DNA of 21,609 bases from a virus. Positions 7,374 to 15,928 of this stretch are shown one piece after another (within the stretch, counting starts at the first letter, position 1; the number at the start of each line of letters is the position of its first letter). The stretch lies in IMG/VR virus record IMGVR_UViG_3300047333_000023, positions 1 to 21,609 of that record. One strand, given 5' to 3'. The notes under the pieces were generated by a model. It did no database searches. It was not told the origin of the DNA and saw only the letters and a program-made list of their open reading frames with translations. A program made the position numbers and the translations under genes.

Positions 7374-10300
7374 TGGCGTTTCCGGCCCCGCCATCGTTCG
7401 CTAGTTACTTTGGTGATGGGCAAGTTCCCCAGCTTGCGCCGCCTCCGGTTATTGCGAGCGGAATGGCGGCTCCGGCGACTGGCACGAGTAACCCTATATG
7501 GTCTGGTCTCAAATCAGGGGTTTACGGGGCGGGGCAACAGATCGCGAACACTGGTGAGGCTGTCGCACGAGCTGTCGGAGCAAGCGGTCTTGGTGACACG
7601 CTTGCTGGAATGGCGGCTCGCGCGGGCGCGGCCGAGCGTGGCGCGGCGAACCCGCAGTATGAGGCTGCCCCGTGGTCCCCCGGTGGTCTGCTCTATCAGC
7701 TCTCTCAAGGGCTTCCCGCGTTAGCGGGCGGCGGCGCTGCCGCCCTCGGTGGCGAGGCTCTTGGTCCCGCACTTGGGATTAGCAAGATAGCTGGAGGGCT
7801 GATCGGAGCGGGTGCGTCGCAATATCCGCTGGTGACGGGCGGCAACGTCCAGGAAGCTAAGGAAGCGAACAACGGTCAACTCACGCAGGGAAGTGCGCTC
7901 GGGGCGCTCGGTCTTGGTATTCCCGAGGCCGCGTTGGGTGCGATACTCCCCTCTAAGTTGGAGGGCTACCTATCTCATGGTGTCACGGGTAACCTTGCGG
8001 CGCGAGCGTTCAAGGGCGCGCTTACGGGAGCTGCCATTCAGGCTCCAGTTGCAGCGGCGCAAACTGCACTGACACAACTCAGTGGTGATCCTGACAGGCC
8101 CATTTCTGATCGCGCGCATGATATTGTTCAAAGCGCGCTCGCGGGTGCATTCCAGGGCGGTGTATTTGGTGGCGCGGTGCATGCTCTCAGTCGCTCGCCC
8201 ATCAATGATCTCAGTACCGAGACCATTGGCGCGGCGGTGGATCAGGATTTGAAGGCGACCCCGCCGCCTCCCGCGCCGCCCGAACCCGTGCAGACAGGCA
8301 GCACTCAAGTCGCGTTGCGAGGCTCGACTGAGCCGACGCCTTATGTCGCGCCAGAGCCCGCGAGCGGGACGCTAGAGGGACAGGTCAAGCCGCTTCTCGC
8401 GCCGCCTGATATTCGGACGGCTGCCGCGCCCGCTGAAGAGCTCCAGGTCGCGCCCGCGCCGGTGATCCAGGTTCCACCGACCGATCAGTTCGCGAACACT
8501 GATGACGCCGCGTTGCTGCGTCAAGCAACAAACTTTCGACCGGATGATCCGCAGCGCCAAGCGGCGCTTGCCGAGATCGCGCGTCGTGTGCAAAGCAGGG
8601 AAACCCAGGCAGTGGGAGCTGCCGAAGGAAATACCAATGTACCCTCTCCGCAAGAGCTGGAGAGTGCGCGCGCTGATGTCAAGAAGTGGGTAGCAGGGAA
8701 GACGATACCTGATGACCTTAACTCAGTACAGCAAGTGGCGCTCCACCAGGAACTCTTGGAGCGGGAGGATAATGGTCGTCCGTTCAAGCGCCTGGAGCCA
8801 CTGGCGCAGAAGCTCGGCCTACTCAATGAGGACGGGACTGTGGTTCGCCCGAGCGCGGAGGATCAACCATCTCCCGATCAAGCACGTCCGCTTGGTGCAT
8901 CGGAACCAAACCAACCAGTAGGCAACGCGCCTCCGCGTGATACGATCCCCGAGACGGCGCGACCGTCATTCGATGCGCTCGATGACGTGAGCAAGCAGCT
9001 CGCTACGTCGAAGTTCCCGGACGCCGACAAGACATCGCTCTCGGCGCGGATCGACGATGCGAAGGCCGGATTGCTGGACGGCAAGAAACAGAGCATTGTA
9101 AAGGCAGATCAGCTCGTCAAAGAGATCACCGGTGGGAGGATGATCGATGCCGTTCGAGAGCCAAGCGCAGAGGGGCTACCTGTACGCGAACGATCCGAAG
9201 GTGGCGAAGGAGTTCCAGGCAGCGACGCCCAAGGGAGCGAAACTTCCGTACAAGGTGAAAAAGGGCAACAAGGGAATGCCGAAACCGCGCCCAAAGCCGG
9301 GACAAAAGCAAAGCCGTTAGTTGACCTCGCGGATATCAAGGCGAAGGTACAGGACGCGCTTGATCAGCACACGAAGCTGGAGAGCAGTGTCACGCTGCCG
9401 GACAACGCCACGGCTACGGCGAAGGAGGACTTCGCGACCAACATGGCGCAACAGCGCAAGACGCTGGAGGCCGTGAAGAAGGCCGCCGCGTCCGGCGATA
9501 CCGTGCGCCTGGAAAAGGTGTCCAAGGCGATAAATACCTCGCAGGACGGCTTTCGATCGGGCAAGATATTCGATGTCGCGGCGAACTACGTGAAGCCGAA
9601 CACGCTGCGTGAGAACGCGCTGTTTGCCCACGGAGACGCCGAGGAAAGCCTCAAGACATCGTTGCAGAACGCGTTCCCGCCCGAGACGCCACGCATCGAA
9701 GCGTCTGGCGAAGTGACGCCGCACGATCAGGCGCTCGAAGAGCTGGTGAACAATGGCGGTAGTGGGCGCGATGCTCTTGAGTTCATGCGCCAGCACGGAA
9801 GCAATGGCTTCATTAAGGCTTACGCATCGTTCCTGCATCGCACTGGTGTCGATCCAAAGATACAGTTCGCTTCGCCGGAGAATGTGAAATTCGATAACAG
9901 TCACCAAGGCGCAAAGGCAGTTGGTTCGTACAACATTGGTCTTGATCGGATCAATGTATATGATCGATCCGACATGGAGAGGACGTTACTCCATGAGCTA
10001 ACTCATTCCGCGACGATGAAGGCGCTCGCCAAAGGCGGCGCGTTGGCGCAAGAGACACAGCGATTGTTCGATGTGTTGAAGTCTCGCTCGCCGGATAACG
10101 AGGCGTATGGACTGACGAACGCCAAGGAGATGATCGCCGAGGCATTCAGCAATCCAACGTTCCGTGATTTCTTGAAGGGTGAGAGCGTCAGCACTGGTTC
10201 ACGCATCGGCGATATCTGGCAGGCGATCAAGAATGCGGTGTTTAAGGCGTTGGGGATGCCCGAGAGCATGCGAACCATGCTCGATCAGGTCATGGAAAGC

Positions 10301-13300
10301 GGACGCGGGCTTGTCAACGGGAACCAGGGGGTTGGGGGGATTGCTGGCCTGGAGACGCCTTCGATCCGTCCTGGCACCCCGCAGGCGACGAACGCCGCCG
10401 TGAAGGATGCGGTGACGAAGGAGAGCGGCCTTGCCGAGAATGCGGCGAAGATCGTCGCGGCCGAGGCCAAGGGCTTGGTACGAAATCTCACGCCAAAGGT
10501 AAGGGGAACGTTGCTCGCGTGGATGAACAGTGATCGTATTGCGAATACATGGGGTCACTTGGTCCCGAACGCGGTGAAGTTCATCAACGAGCGGTCGAAG
10601 TTGGCGGGACGGAATGAGAGCTTCGCGCAGTTCTCTCGCGTGGCGTCGCGCATGGCGGAAGGGTTGAAGGCGGAAGATCAGACACGTCTCAGCAACCTCA
10701 TGGCGCTGACCCAACTTGATATCGATCCGCGTAAGACGACGGCCGAACATACATGGCTGAAGGGCAGCAAGAATTACGCCGAGTTGTCGAAGGTCATTGA
10801 TGACGCCAATAAGGAGTGGAATAATCTGAAGCGGGTTGGCGGCGATAAGGCGTACGAAGCGCTTCATGCCGCAGAGGACGCGAAGTTTCACGCCGGTAAC
10901 GTACTCGCGATGAGGGAGGTAGTTGGAGCCGGGTTCATGGATCAACTCAAGGGCGGTGGGTTCGATCGAGATCACTTCAATGAATTTCAGTTCAACAACA
11001 AGGCTCGAAACGATCCCACACTTGCGCGGGATTTCTGGAAAGCCGCGAGCGATCAGTTGGCGGGCGAGATCAAAACGCATCTCGCGTTTGAGGACAGCGA
11101 GGCCGCGAAGCTGCCGACTTCGGCGGAACGAACCAAGCGACTTGGTGAGACGGCGGTCCTGCGATCAGTGTTGAACACCGTGGAGGCGAACAATGAGACC
11201 ATTGCGCGCGCGCCGAACTTCCATCTCGGTCGCGGAGGCGATTATTTTGTCAGCGCTCGTATCGCGCCGACCGCTGACGGTACGCCGAACAATGCAGCCA
11301 TCGCGAAAATCCAGGCGGCGCATGCCAAGGCCGGTTTCCACGAAATTATGATGCAGCAGAATGCCGAGAACGGCTCGATCTATATGCGTGTCGAGAACCC
11401 TGATCAGATGCAGCGGCTTCGCGATGTCATGACTGACTTGCAGAAGCAGGGGGATATTCTGGACAAGACCAAAGACATTGGGTCCGGTCTTGCCGCGAAC
11501 GTCAACATTCAACGGGATGTGTCGCCCGCGTGGATGCATAAGATGATCGCCGCCGCGCGCGAGGCGATCCCCGAGCTTCCCGAGGACGCAGACCCGAAGA
11601 TGAAGGCTGAGTACAAGGCAGCCGTTGACGCGCTCAAGGATCAAATGGCGCGATCGTGGTTGGACATGCTGCCGGACAACTCGGTGCGGAAGATTTTCCA
11701 GCCGCGCATGAACGTCCAGGGCGCGAACTCGGATATGCTTGAGAACTTCAAGCGCCGGGCCGGCATCAGTGCTCGCGCGCTCGCGAACAATTCCACGGAG
11801 CGTGCAGTCAGCGACGCGCTGGTGGGGATGAAAAACGATGTGCGCGCCCTGGCGGACAGCAACAAGGTCAAGAGCAATGACAAGATCGCCTCGTCACAGG
11901 CGGTTAATGAGTTGCTCTTGCGTGACGCGCAGCGGAAGTGGACGGTTCCGACGCCGGGCCTGGATCGCGTGCGCGCCATTGCGCATACGTTCGAGGTTGG
12001 GTCGTCTCCCGCGTACGTGATGACATTGGCTTCACAGATCGGCACACTCTCTTGGGGTGAGCTTGGGAAGACCCACGGATATGCGAGGGCGTTTGGATCG
12101 TTGGCAGGCAATGCGAGCATGGCTTTCAAGGTCATGCGTGGCGCGATGCTTGGCGGCGATGGCACACATTTCGGGTTGAATGAGGACGGTCTGCGCAAGG
12201 CGGGCGTCCCAGAGAAGACCATTGACTTCATCATGCACCACTCAAACCGTGGCGATTTCAATCTTGGTTCATACACGCAGGCGATGGTGGGTCATGAGCA
12301 CGGTGTGTTCGGAAAATACACAAGTCCGCTGAATGCGCTTGGACTTTATTCCGAGATGTATCCGCGCCTGATCACGGCACTCGCGGCGAGAGACCTGTAT
12401 GACAACCACTCCGCGAGCAACCCCGCACGATATACGAAGATGGGAGATGAGGGCTTTCATCAGTTCGTGAGCGACAAGATACGCGGCTCGCAGTTTACGT
12501 GGGATGCCACGAATAATCCGCGCGCGACGACCAAGGGCGGTCCGTTCGGTCCGGCGTCTCCGTTGATCAATCAGTTCATGGGCTTCAAGATCAAGATGAT
12601 CGAGAAGCTCTACAGTGAGACCGAGAATGCTTTTGTCGGCGGGAAGGGGTTGACCGATCCGGTAGAGATCGCGCAGAGCAAGAGCGAGGCTCGCCGGTTC
12701 CTTGTCGCGCATCTCGCGGCGACCACTGTTCTCGCTGGCACGCTCGCGGTTCCGTTCGCTGGTGCGTTCGCTGGTGCGTATGATCGTATCGCGAACTTGT
12801 TGACCGGCGAGGACAACAATGACATTCAGGCGCAGTATCGTACTTATCTTGCGAACACGTTCGGGAAAGAGACTGGTGAAATTGTTGCTCGTGGCTTGCC
12901 TCGTGCTTTGGGTTTCGATCTATCTCATCTTGGCGATCAAAATCTTCTCCCTGGAACGCAACTCCTTCAGGACAAACGAAAGTTGGCCGATCAGGAAAGC
13001 GACTGGTTGAAATCCATGGCCGGTACATCGGTCGGAATGGTCGCCAACGACATCGCGGGCGTGCGCGACATCGCCAATGGTGACTACATGAACGGCCTGA
13101 TCAAGATGGTGCCGGAGCTTTTGAAGAACCCGTTGGAGGCCGCCCGGATCGCGCAGCGCGGCTTCGTGGACAAGACGGGCACCCAGCTCCCGATCACGGC
13201 GAGCGCCAAGGATATCATGCTGAAGGCGATCGGCCTCGATCCGGCGAAAGAGGCTGAATACGACGAAGCCAAGCGCGTCCAGGCCGGCGCGGCGGCGCTG

Positions 13301-13576
13301 CGATCGGCGCGGTCGCAGAACATTACCGAGCATCTCGTACTCGCGGAGCAGCGCGGGGATCAGGACAGCCTTTCGTACTGGCTAGGGCAGTCTCAGCGGT
13401 TCGGCCAGGACCATCCCGGCATGAGGCCGCCCGCGATGACCTTGCAACGCGCCCTAATGCAGCATATGCAGGCTGGCGCGGTCGCGCGTGGCATGGGAAC
13501 CCCGATCGGGGTCAAGCCTTCCGATATCGCCGGGCGTCAGGAAACATCTTTTGCCAACTTCGGTCAGGGACAATAG
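7373..13576 (+). CDS. Giant internal virion protein with zincin (HELTH) domain
   Basis: 2067 aa, the largest gene. It is built like the phage large polyvalent proteins that are packaged and ejected into the host. N-terminal hydrophobic Gly/Ala segments lie at about residues 106-155, 172-191 and 255-272. A disordered Pro/Gly/Glu region spans about 280-660. A metallopeptidase-like motif, TLLHELTHSATMKAL, has zinc ligands H874 and H878 and catalytic E875; a third ligand could be E919 or E923 in NAKEMIAEAF. Long helical regions follow. Near 1544 is a membrane-association-like block (SSPAYVMTLASQIGTL), and a hydrophobic segment lies at about 1773-1805. Start: TAATG overlap with GGAGG at 7359-7363. 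The protein could cleave peptidoglycan-associated or host proteins during entry; the substrate is unknown. Residues 592-649 are read over a nested gene. Confidence 0.82.
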   Translation: MAFPAPPSFASYFGDGQVPQLAPPPVIASGMAAPATGTSNPIWSGLKSGVYGAGQQIANTGEAVARAVGASGLGDTLAGMAARAGAAERGAANPQYEAAPWSPGGLLYQLSQGLPALAGGGAAALGGEALGPALGISKIAGGLIGAGASQYPLVTGGNVQEAKEANNGQLTQGSALGALGLGIPEAALGAILPSKLEGYLSHGVTGNLAARAFKGALTGAAIQAPVAAAQTALTQLSGDPDRPISDRAHDIVQSALAGAFQGGVFGGAVHALSRSPINDLSTETIGAAVDQDLKATPPPPAPPEPVQTGSTQVALRGSTEPTPYVAPEPASGTLEGQVKPLLAPPDIRTAAAPAEELQVAPAPVIQVPPTDQFANTDDAALLRQATNFRPDDPQRQAALAEIARRVQSRETQAVGAAEGNTNVPSPQELESARADVKKWVAGKTIPDDLNSVQQVALHQELLEREDNGRPFKRLEPLAQKLGLLNEDGTVVRPSAEDQPSPDQARPLGASEPNQPVGNAPPRDTIPETARPSFDALDDVSKQLATSKFPDADKTSLSARIDDAKAGLLDGKKQSIVKADQLVKEITGGRMIDAVREPSAEGLPVRERSEGGEGVPGSDAQGSETSVQGEKGQQGNAETAPKAGTKAKPLVDLADIKAKVQDALDQHTKLESSVTLPDNATATAKEDFATNMAQQRKTLEAVKKAAASGDTVRLEKVSKAINTSQDGFRSGKIFDVAANYVKPNTLRENALFAHGDAEESLKTSLQNAFPPETPRIEASGEVTPHDQALEELVNNGGSGRDALEFMRQHGSNGFIKAYASFLHRTGVDPKIQFASPENVKFDNSHQGAKAVGSYNIGLDRINVYDRSDMERTLLHELTHSATMKALAKGGALAQETQRLFDVLKSRSPDNEAYGLTNAKEMIAEAFSNPTFRDFLKGESVSTGSRIGDIWQAIKNAVFKALGMPESMRTMLDQVMESGRGLVNGNQGVGGIAGLETPSIRPGTPQATNAAVKDAVTKESGLAENAAKIVAAEAKGLVRNLTPKVRGTLLAWMNSDRIANTWGHLVPNAVKFINERSKLAGRNESFAQFSRVASRMAEGLKAEDQTRLSNLMALTQLDIDPRKTTAEHTWLKGSKNYAELSKVIDDANKEWNNLKRVGGDKAYEALHAAEDAKFHAGNVLAMREVVGAGFMDQLKGGGFDRDHFNEFQFNNKARNDPTLARDFWKAASDQLAGEIKTHLAFEDSEAAKLPTSAERTKRLGETAVLRSVLNTVEANNETIARAPNFHLGRGGDYFVSARIAPTADGTPNNAAIAKIQAAHAKAGFHEIMMQQNAENGSIYMRVENPDQMQRLRDVMTDLQKQGDILDKTKDIGSGLAANVNIQRDVSPAWMHKMIAAAREAIPELPEDADPKMKAEYKAAVDALKDQMARSWLDMLPDNSVRKIFQPRMNVQGANSDMLENFKRRAGISARALANNSTERAVSDALVGMKNDVRALADSNKVKSNDKIASSQAVNELLLRDAQRKWTVPTPGLDRVRAIAHTFEVGSSPAYVMTLASQIGTLSWGELGKTHGYARAFGSLAGNASMAFKVMRGAMLGGDGTHFGLNEDGLRKAGVPEKTIDFIMHHSNRGDFNLGSYTQAMVGHEHGVFGKYTSPLNALGLYSEMYPRLITALAARDLYDNHSASNPARYTKMGDEGFHQFVSDKIRGSQFTWDATNNPRATTKGGPFGPASPLINQFMGFKIKMIEKLYSETENAFVGGKGLTDPVEIAQSKSEARRFLVAHLAATTVLAGTLAVPFAGAFAGAYDRIANLLTGEDNNDIQAQYRTYLANTFGKETGEIVARGLPRALGFDLSHLGDQNLLPGTQLLQDKRKLADQESDWLKSMAGTSVGMVANDIAGVRDIANGDYMNGLIKMVPELLKNPLEAARIAQRGFVDKTGTQLPITASAKDIMLKAIGLDPAKEAEYDEAKRVQAGAAALRSARSQNITEHLVLAEQRGDQDSLSYWLGQSQRFGQDHPGMRPPAMTLQRALMQHMQAGAVARGMGTPIGVKPSDIAGRQETSFANFGQGQ
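9134..9140 (+). promoter_or_regulatory. Ribosome binding site of the nested gene
   Basis: GGGAGGA lies inside the giant gene, six bases ahead of ATG 9147. Its core GGAGG (9135-9139) is as good as any site in the window, which supports separate translation of the nested frame. Confidence 0.6.
9147..9320 (+). CDS. Nested 57-aa phage protein inside the giant gene (+1 frame)
   Basis: ATG 9147 to TAG 9318-9320 encodes 57 aa in the +1 frame relative to the giant gene. It starts MPFESQAQRGYLYANDPKVA, continues KEFQAATPKGAKLPYKVKK and ends in a Lys/Pro tail. This closely follows a pattern I know from stand-alone small phage proteins (M-P-F-x-S-x-A-Q-R-x-Y-L-Y-A, then A-K-x-W/F, then T-P-K-G-x-x-L-P-x-x-V-K-K); their function is unknown to me. 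A strong ribosome binding site precedes it. Third-position GC is 43 of 57 codons here, but only 27 of 60 in the overlapping giant frame, so the coding signature belongs to the nested frame. The protein is very basic, suggesting nucleic-acid or virion contact. Confidence 0.8.
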   Translation: MPFESQAQRGYLYANDPKVAKEFQAATPKGAKLPYKVKKGNKGMPKPRPKPGQKQSR

Positions 13577-13588
13577 GAGAGCGACGCC

Positions 13589-14017
13589 ATGGGTAAGGGA
13601 GCCACATTCAGCAACGGCCTTTTGAAGCTAGTCTTCAATGCGACCGGTATCGCGAATATCGCGGACAACACCGCGACATCGCCGCTGACGAACATCTACG
13701 TGTCAATGCACACGGCGGACCCGACAGCGGCGGGCAACCAAACCAGCAATGAAACATCGTACACGAGCTACGCGCGCGTGGCCGTGGCGAGGACCACTAG
13801 TGGATGGACCGTCACAACGAACAGTGTTTCGCCCGTGGCGACGATTGGCTTTCCCGCTTGTACGGGCGGCTCGGCGACGCTTGCGTATTTTGGGATCGGG
13901 ACGGCGTCAAGCGGTTCGGGTGTGTTGCTCTACTCAGGAACAGTGTCACCGAATATCGCGGTCGCCAGCGGGGTGACGCCCCAACTCACCACGGCGACAT
14001 CAATCACCGAGGCATAA
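13589..14017 (+). CDS. Phage tail fibre-type protein
   Basis: 142 aa, all-beta. The blocks NIYVSMHTADPTAAGNQTSN, SYARVAVARTTSGW and IGFPACTGGSATLAYFGIG match a widespread small phage tail protein pattern often annotated as tail fibre; it probably forms a baseplate-proximal or fibre-attachment domain. The product is complete and of usual length. GGAG precedes the start at 13589, only 12 bp after the giant gene, so the two are likely on one transcript. It has no signal peptide, unlike the four genes that follow. Exact place in the virion cannot be told from sequence. Confidence 0.75.
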   Translation: MGKGATFSNGLLKLVFNATGIANIADNTATSPLTNIYVSMHTADPTAAGNQTSNETSYTSYARVAVARTTSGWTVTTNSVSPVATIGFPACTGGSATLAYFGIGTASSGSGVLLYSGTVSPNIAVASGVTPQLTTATSITEA

Positions 14018-14032
14018 AGGAGAGCGTCATGA
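14018..14032 (+). promoter_or_regulatory. Translation start cassette AGGAGAGCGTCATGA
   Basis: This is a two-mismatch copy of the cassette at 3088-3102 and 15914-15928. Similarity to the 15914 copy continues into the coding sequence (ATGAAgcGATTGTT against ATGAAaaGATTGTT), so the ribosome site and the start of the signal peptide may share origin. Confidence 0.5.
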
Positions 14033-14349
14033 AGCGATTGTTTGCATTGGTCGCTTTGTTGGCGACCCCGGCGTTGGCGTATTCGTCAATCGCGGGAACA
14101 AGTCAGTTCAATCTCTCTGTCACGAGCGTGACAACATTGACGGTGCCCGGTGCTGCGGCGTATGGACGGATATGTGCTCGCGGGGCCGAGGTCGAGATGA
14201 CCCAGGATGGCACCACGCCGACTACCGCACCCGAGGGGACCGCACTCCCGGCGGGATCGTGTATCTGGTTGTCTGGTCTGAGCTTGCTCAGGTCAATCCA
14301 GATGATCGGTGGCGCGGGAGCGAAGGTTGATGTGGAGTATTTCTCATGA
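14029..14349 (+). CDS. Exported 106-aa protein with Sec signal peptide, unknown function
   Basis: The frame is open upstream, but ATG 14029 with AGGAGAG nine bases ahead is the clear start. Residues 1-17 are a textbook Sec signal peptide: K-R, a hydrophobic core LFALVALLATPALA, and a probable cut at A17/Y18. The mature 89-aa part is Thr/Ala/Gly-rich, probably a small beta domain, with exactly two cysteines (RICARG and GSCIWL) that could form a disulfide. It overlaps the next start by 4 bp (ATGA). I do not recognise the mature domain. Its position within tail genes is odd for an exported protein; it may be a periplasmic or surface accessory, or a virion part that matures after export. Confidence 0.72.
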   Translation: MKRLFALVALLATPALAYSSIAGTSQFNLSVTSVTTLTVPGAAAYGRICARGAEVEMTQDGTTPTTAPEGTALPAGSCIWLSGLSLLRSIQMIGGAGAKVDVEYFS

Positions 14350-15914
14350 GCCGTGCTCTTCTCGCACTTCTGTTCTCAACGGTCAGCACCCTGGCGTTCG
14401 CCGCGCCGGGTGATACCCCGTTTCCGCCTCCGATACCCCAGGCAGGAGCGGCTACGAACAGTGGTGGCACGCCGGGCGGCACGAGCGGGCAGCTTCAGTA
14501 CAATAACAGCGGTGCGTTCGGCGGTGTCACTGTCTCGGGCGACGGTACGCTCAACACGTCCACTGGCGCGCTTACCGTCACCAAAACCGGCGGCACGGCG
14601 TTCGGCGCGCTGGCGACGGTAACGCCCGGCACTGGCGTTGCTACCGCGCTCACGGACGCCACTGGATCGGCTGGCGGCTTCCCCGTGCTGGCGACGGGCG
14701 GTTATCTCGCGGCAGCGCAATTCCCGGCGATGACGGGCGACGTGACCAATACGGCCGGCGCATTGGCGACGACAGTCGGTTCGATCGGCGGTAAGTCGGT
14801 CACTCTCGGCGCGGGCCTGACGACGACTGGCGCGGGCGCGGCGACGCTGGCGTTCGGCGCGTCGACTCAAACCTACACCTTCCCCTCCGCGACCGCGACG
14901 CTCGCACAGCTCGGGGCGCAGACCTTCACCGGTGCGCAGACGTTCCCGGCGTCGGGCATCATACTCGACGGGTCCTCGACTGGCGCGACGACGCTCACCT
15001 CGGCGAACGCGAGCGCGACGAACTACACCCTGACGCTGCCGGCGGCCAACGACACTGTTGTCACGCTCGCGGCGACCCAGACTTTGACCAACAAGTCGAT
15101 CGCGGCGACGCAGCTCACCGGCGCGTTGCAGGCGGCGCAAGAGCCCGCCCATACGGGCGACATGACCAACTCGGCGGGTTCGCTCGCCACCACGGTCCTC
15201 TCGACCAACGGAACAGCGTTTGGCGCGCTCGCCACGGCCACGCCCGGCGCGGGTGTCGCTTCGGCTCTGGCTGTTGCTGTCGGCTCGGCGGGCGCGGTTG
15301 TCGTCAATGGCGGCGCGCTCGGCACGCCATCAAGTGGGACGCTCACGAATGCCACGGGGCTGCCTATCGCCACTGGTGTTTCAGGGTTGGGTACGGGTGT
15401 CGCTTCGGCGCTTACATCTAGCATTGGCGGGTCCAGCGGCGTGCTGGTCAACAATAATGTCAATAGTAGCTCGACGACCATTCAAGAGACAGGAACCCAA
15501 GTTCAGCTTGTACTACAGCGTGCGGATACGTCGCTCGGCGCGAATACCGACGTGGCGCAGCTCCGAGGGCAGGGCTATGACGACGCGGGTACGCCCGTGC
15601 TACAGACCTGGGGCGACATGCAGTTCGAGGCTGTCGCCGTGACCGGCACGACTGGTAACGAAGGTGAAGTGATCATCGCCGTCAACAGTGGCAGCGCGCT
15701 TGAAAGCTCGGCGATTTTCACGCCGACCACCATCACCTTTTACACGAACACGCTTGGCGGTGGCGCGGGCGTTGCGGCGATGTCGATCAACAGCTCTCAG
15801 AACGTCAACTTCGCCGGTCCGATCACAGTCAGCACTCTTCAGTCGGGAACCGCTTCGACCTATGCTTGTTGGACGGCGGGCAAGGCGTTGATCTCGTCCT
15901 CGTCGGCCTGTTAA
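14346..15914 (+). CDS. Tail fibre-like protein with Sec signal peptide
   Basis: 522 aa. Residues 1-19 form a signal peptide (MSRALLALLFSTVSTLAFA, cut before A20). The mature part is Gly/Ala/Thr/Ser-rich with fibre motifs: GGTSGQLQYNNSGAFGG near 45, PAMTGDVTNTAGALATTVGS and a second version PAHTGDMTNSAGSLATTVLS, and GTPSSGTLTNATGLPI near 330. A 19-residue unit (TAFGALATVTPGTGVATAL) at 14595-14651 recurs as TAFGALATATPGAGVASAL at 15213-15269. The C-terminal domain (about 380-522) is less repetitive and ends with CWTAGKALISSSSAC, holding the only two cysteines. Such proteins usually form trimeric fibres for host binding. The ATG overlaps the preceding stop, with GGAG at 14334-14337. Confidence 0.78.
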   Translation: MSRALLALLFSTVSTLAFAAPGDTPFPPPIPQAGAATNSGGTPGGTSGQLQYNNSGAFGGVTVSGDGTLNTSTGALTVTKTGGTAFGALATVTPGTGVATALTDATGSAGGFPVLATGGYLAAAQFPAMTGDVTNTAGALATTVGSIGGKSVTLGAGLTTTGAGAATLAFGASTQTYTFPSATATLAQLGAQTFTGAQTFPASGIILDGSSTGATTLTSANASATNYTLTLPAANDTVVTLAATQTLTNKSIAATQLTGALQAAQEPAHTGDMTNSAGSLATTVLSTNGTAFGALATATPGAGVASALAVAVGSAGAVVVNGGALGTPSSGTLTNATGLPIATGVSGLGTGVASALTSSIGGSSGVLVNNNVNSSSTTIQETGTQVQLVLQRADTSLGANTDVAQLRGQGYDDAGTPVLQTWGDMQFEAVAVTGTTGNEGEVIIAVNSGSALESSAIFTPTTITFYTNTLGGGAGVAAMSINSSQNVNFAGPITVSTLQSGTASTYACWTAGKALISSSSAC

Positions 15915-15928
15915 GGAGAGTTTCATGA
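15914..15928 (+). promoter_or_regulatory. Translation start cassette AGGAGAGTTTCATGA
   Basis: Identical over 15 bases to the start of the gene at 3099, twelve kilobases away. The site begins directly at the stop of the fibre gene and fixes the start at 15925. Confidence 0.6.

Noticed and set aside
10199-11080. Minus-strand ORF (293 aa) opposite the giant gene
   Set aside because: No recognisable domain and fully antisense to the giant frame, which has normal codon use here; a shadow of high-GC coding.
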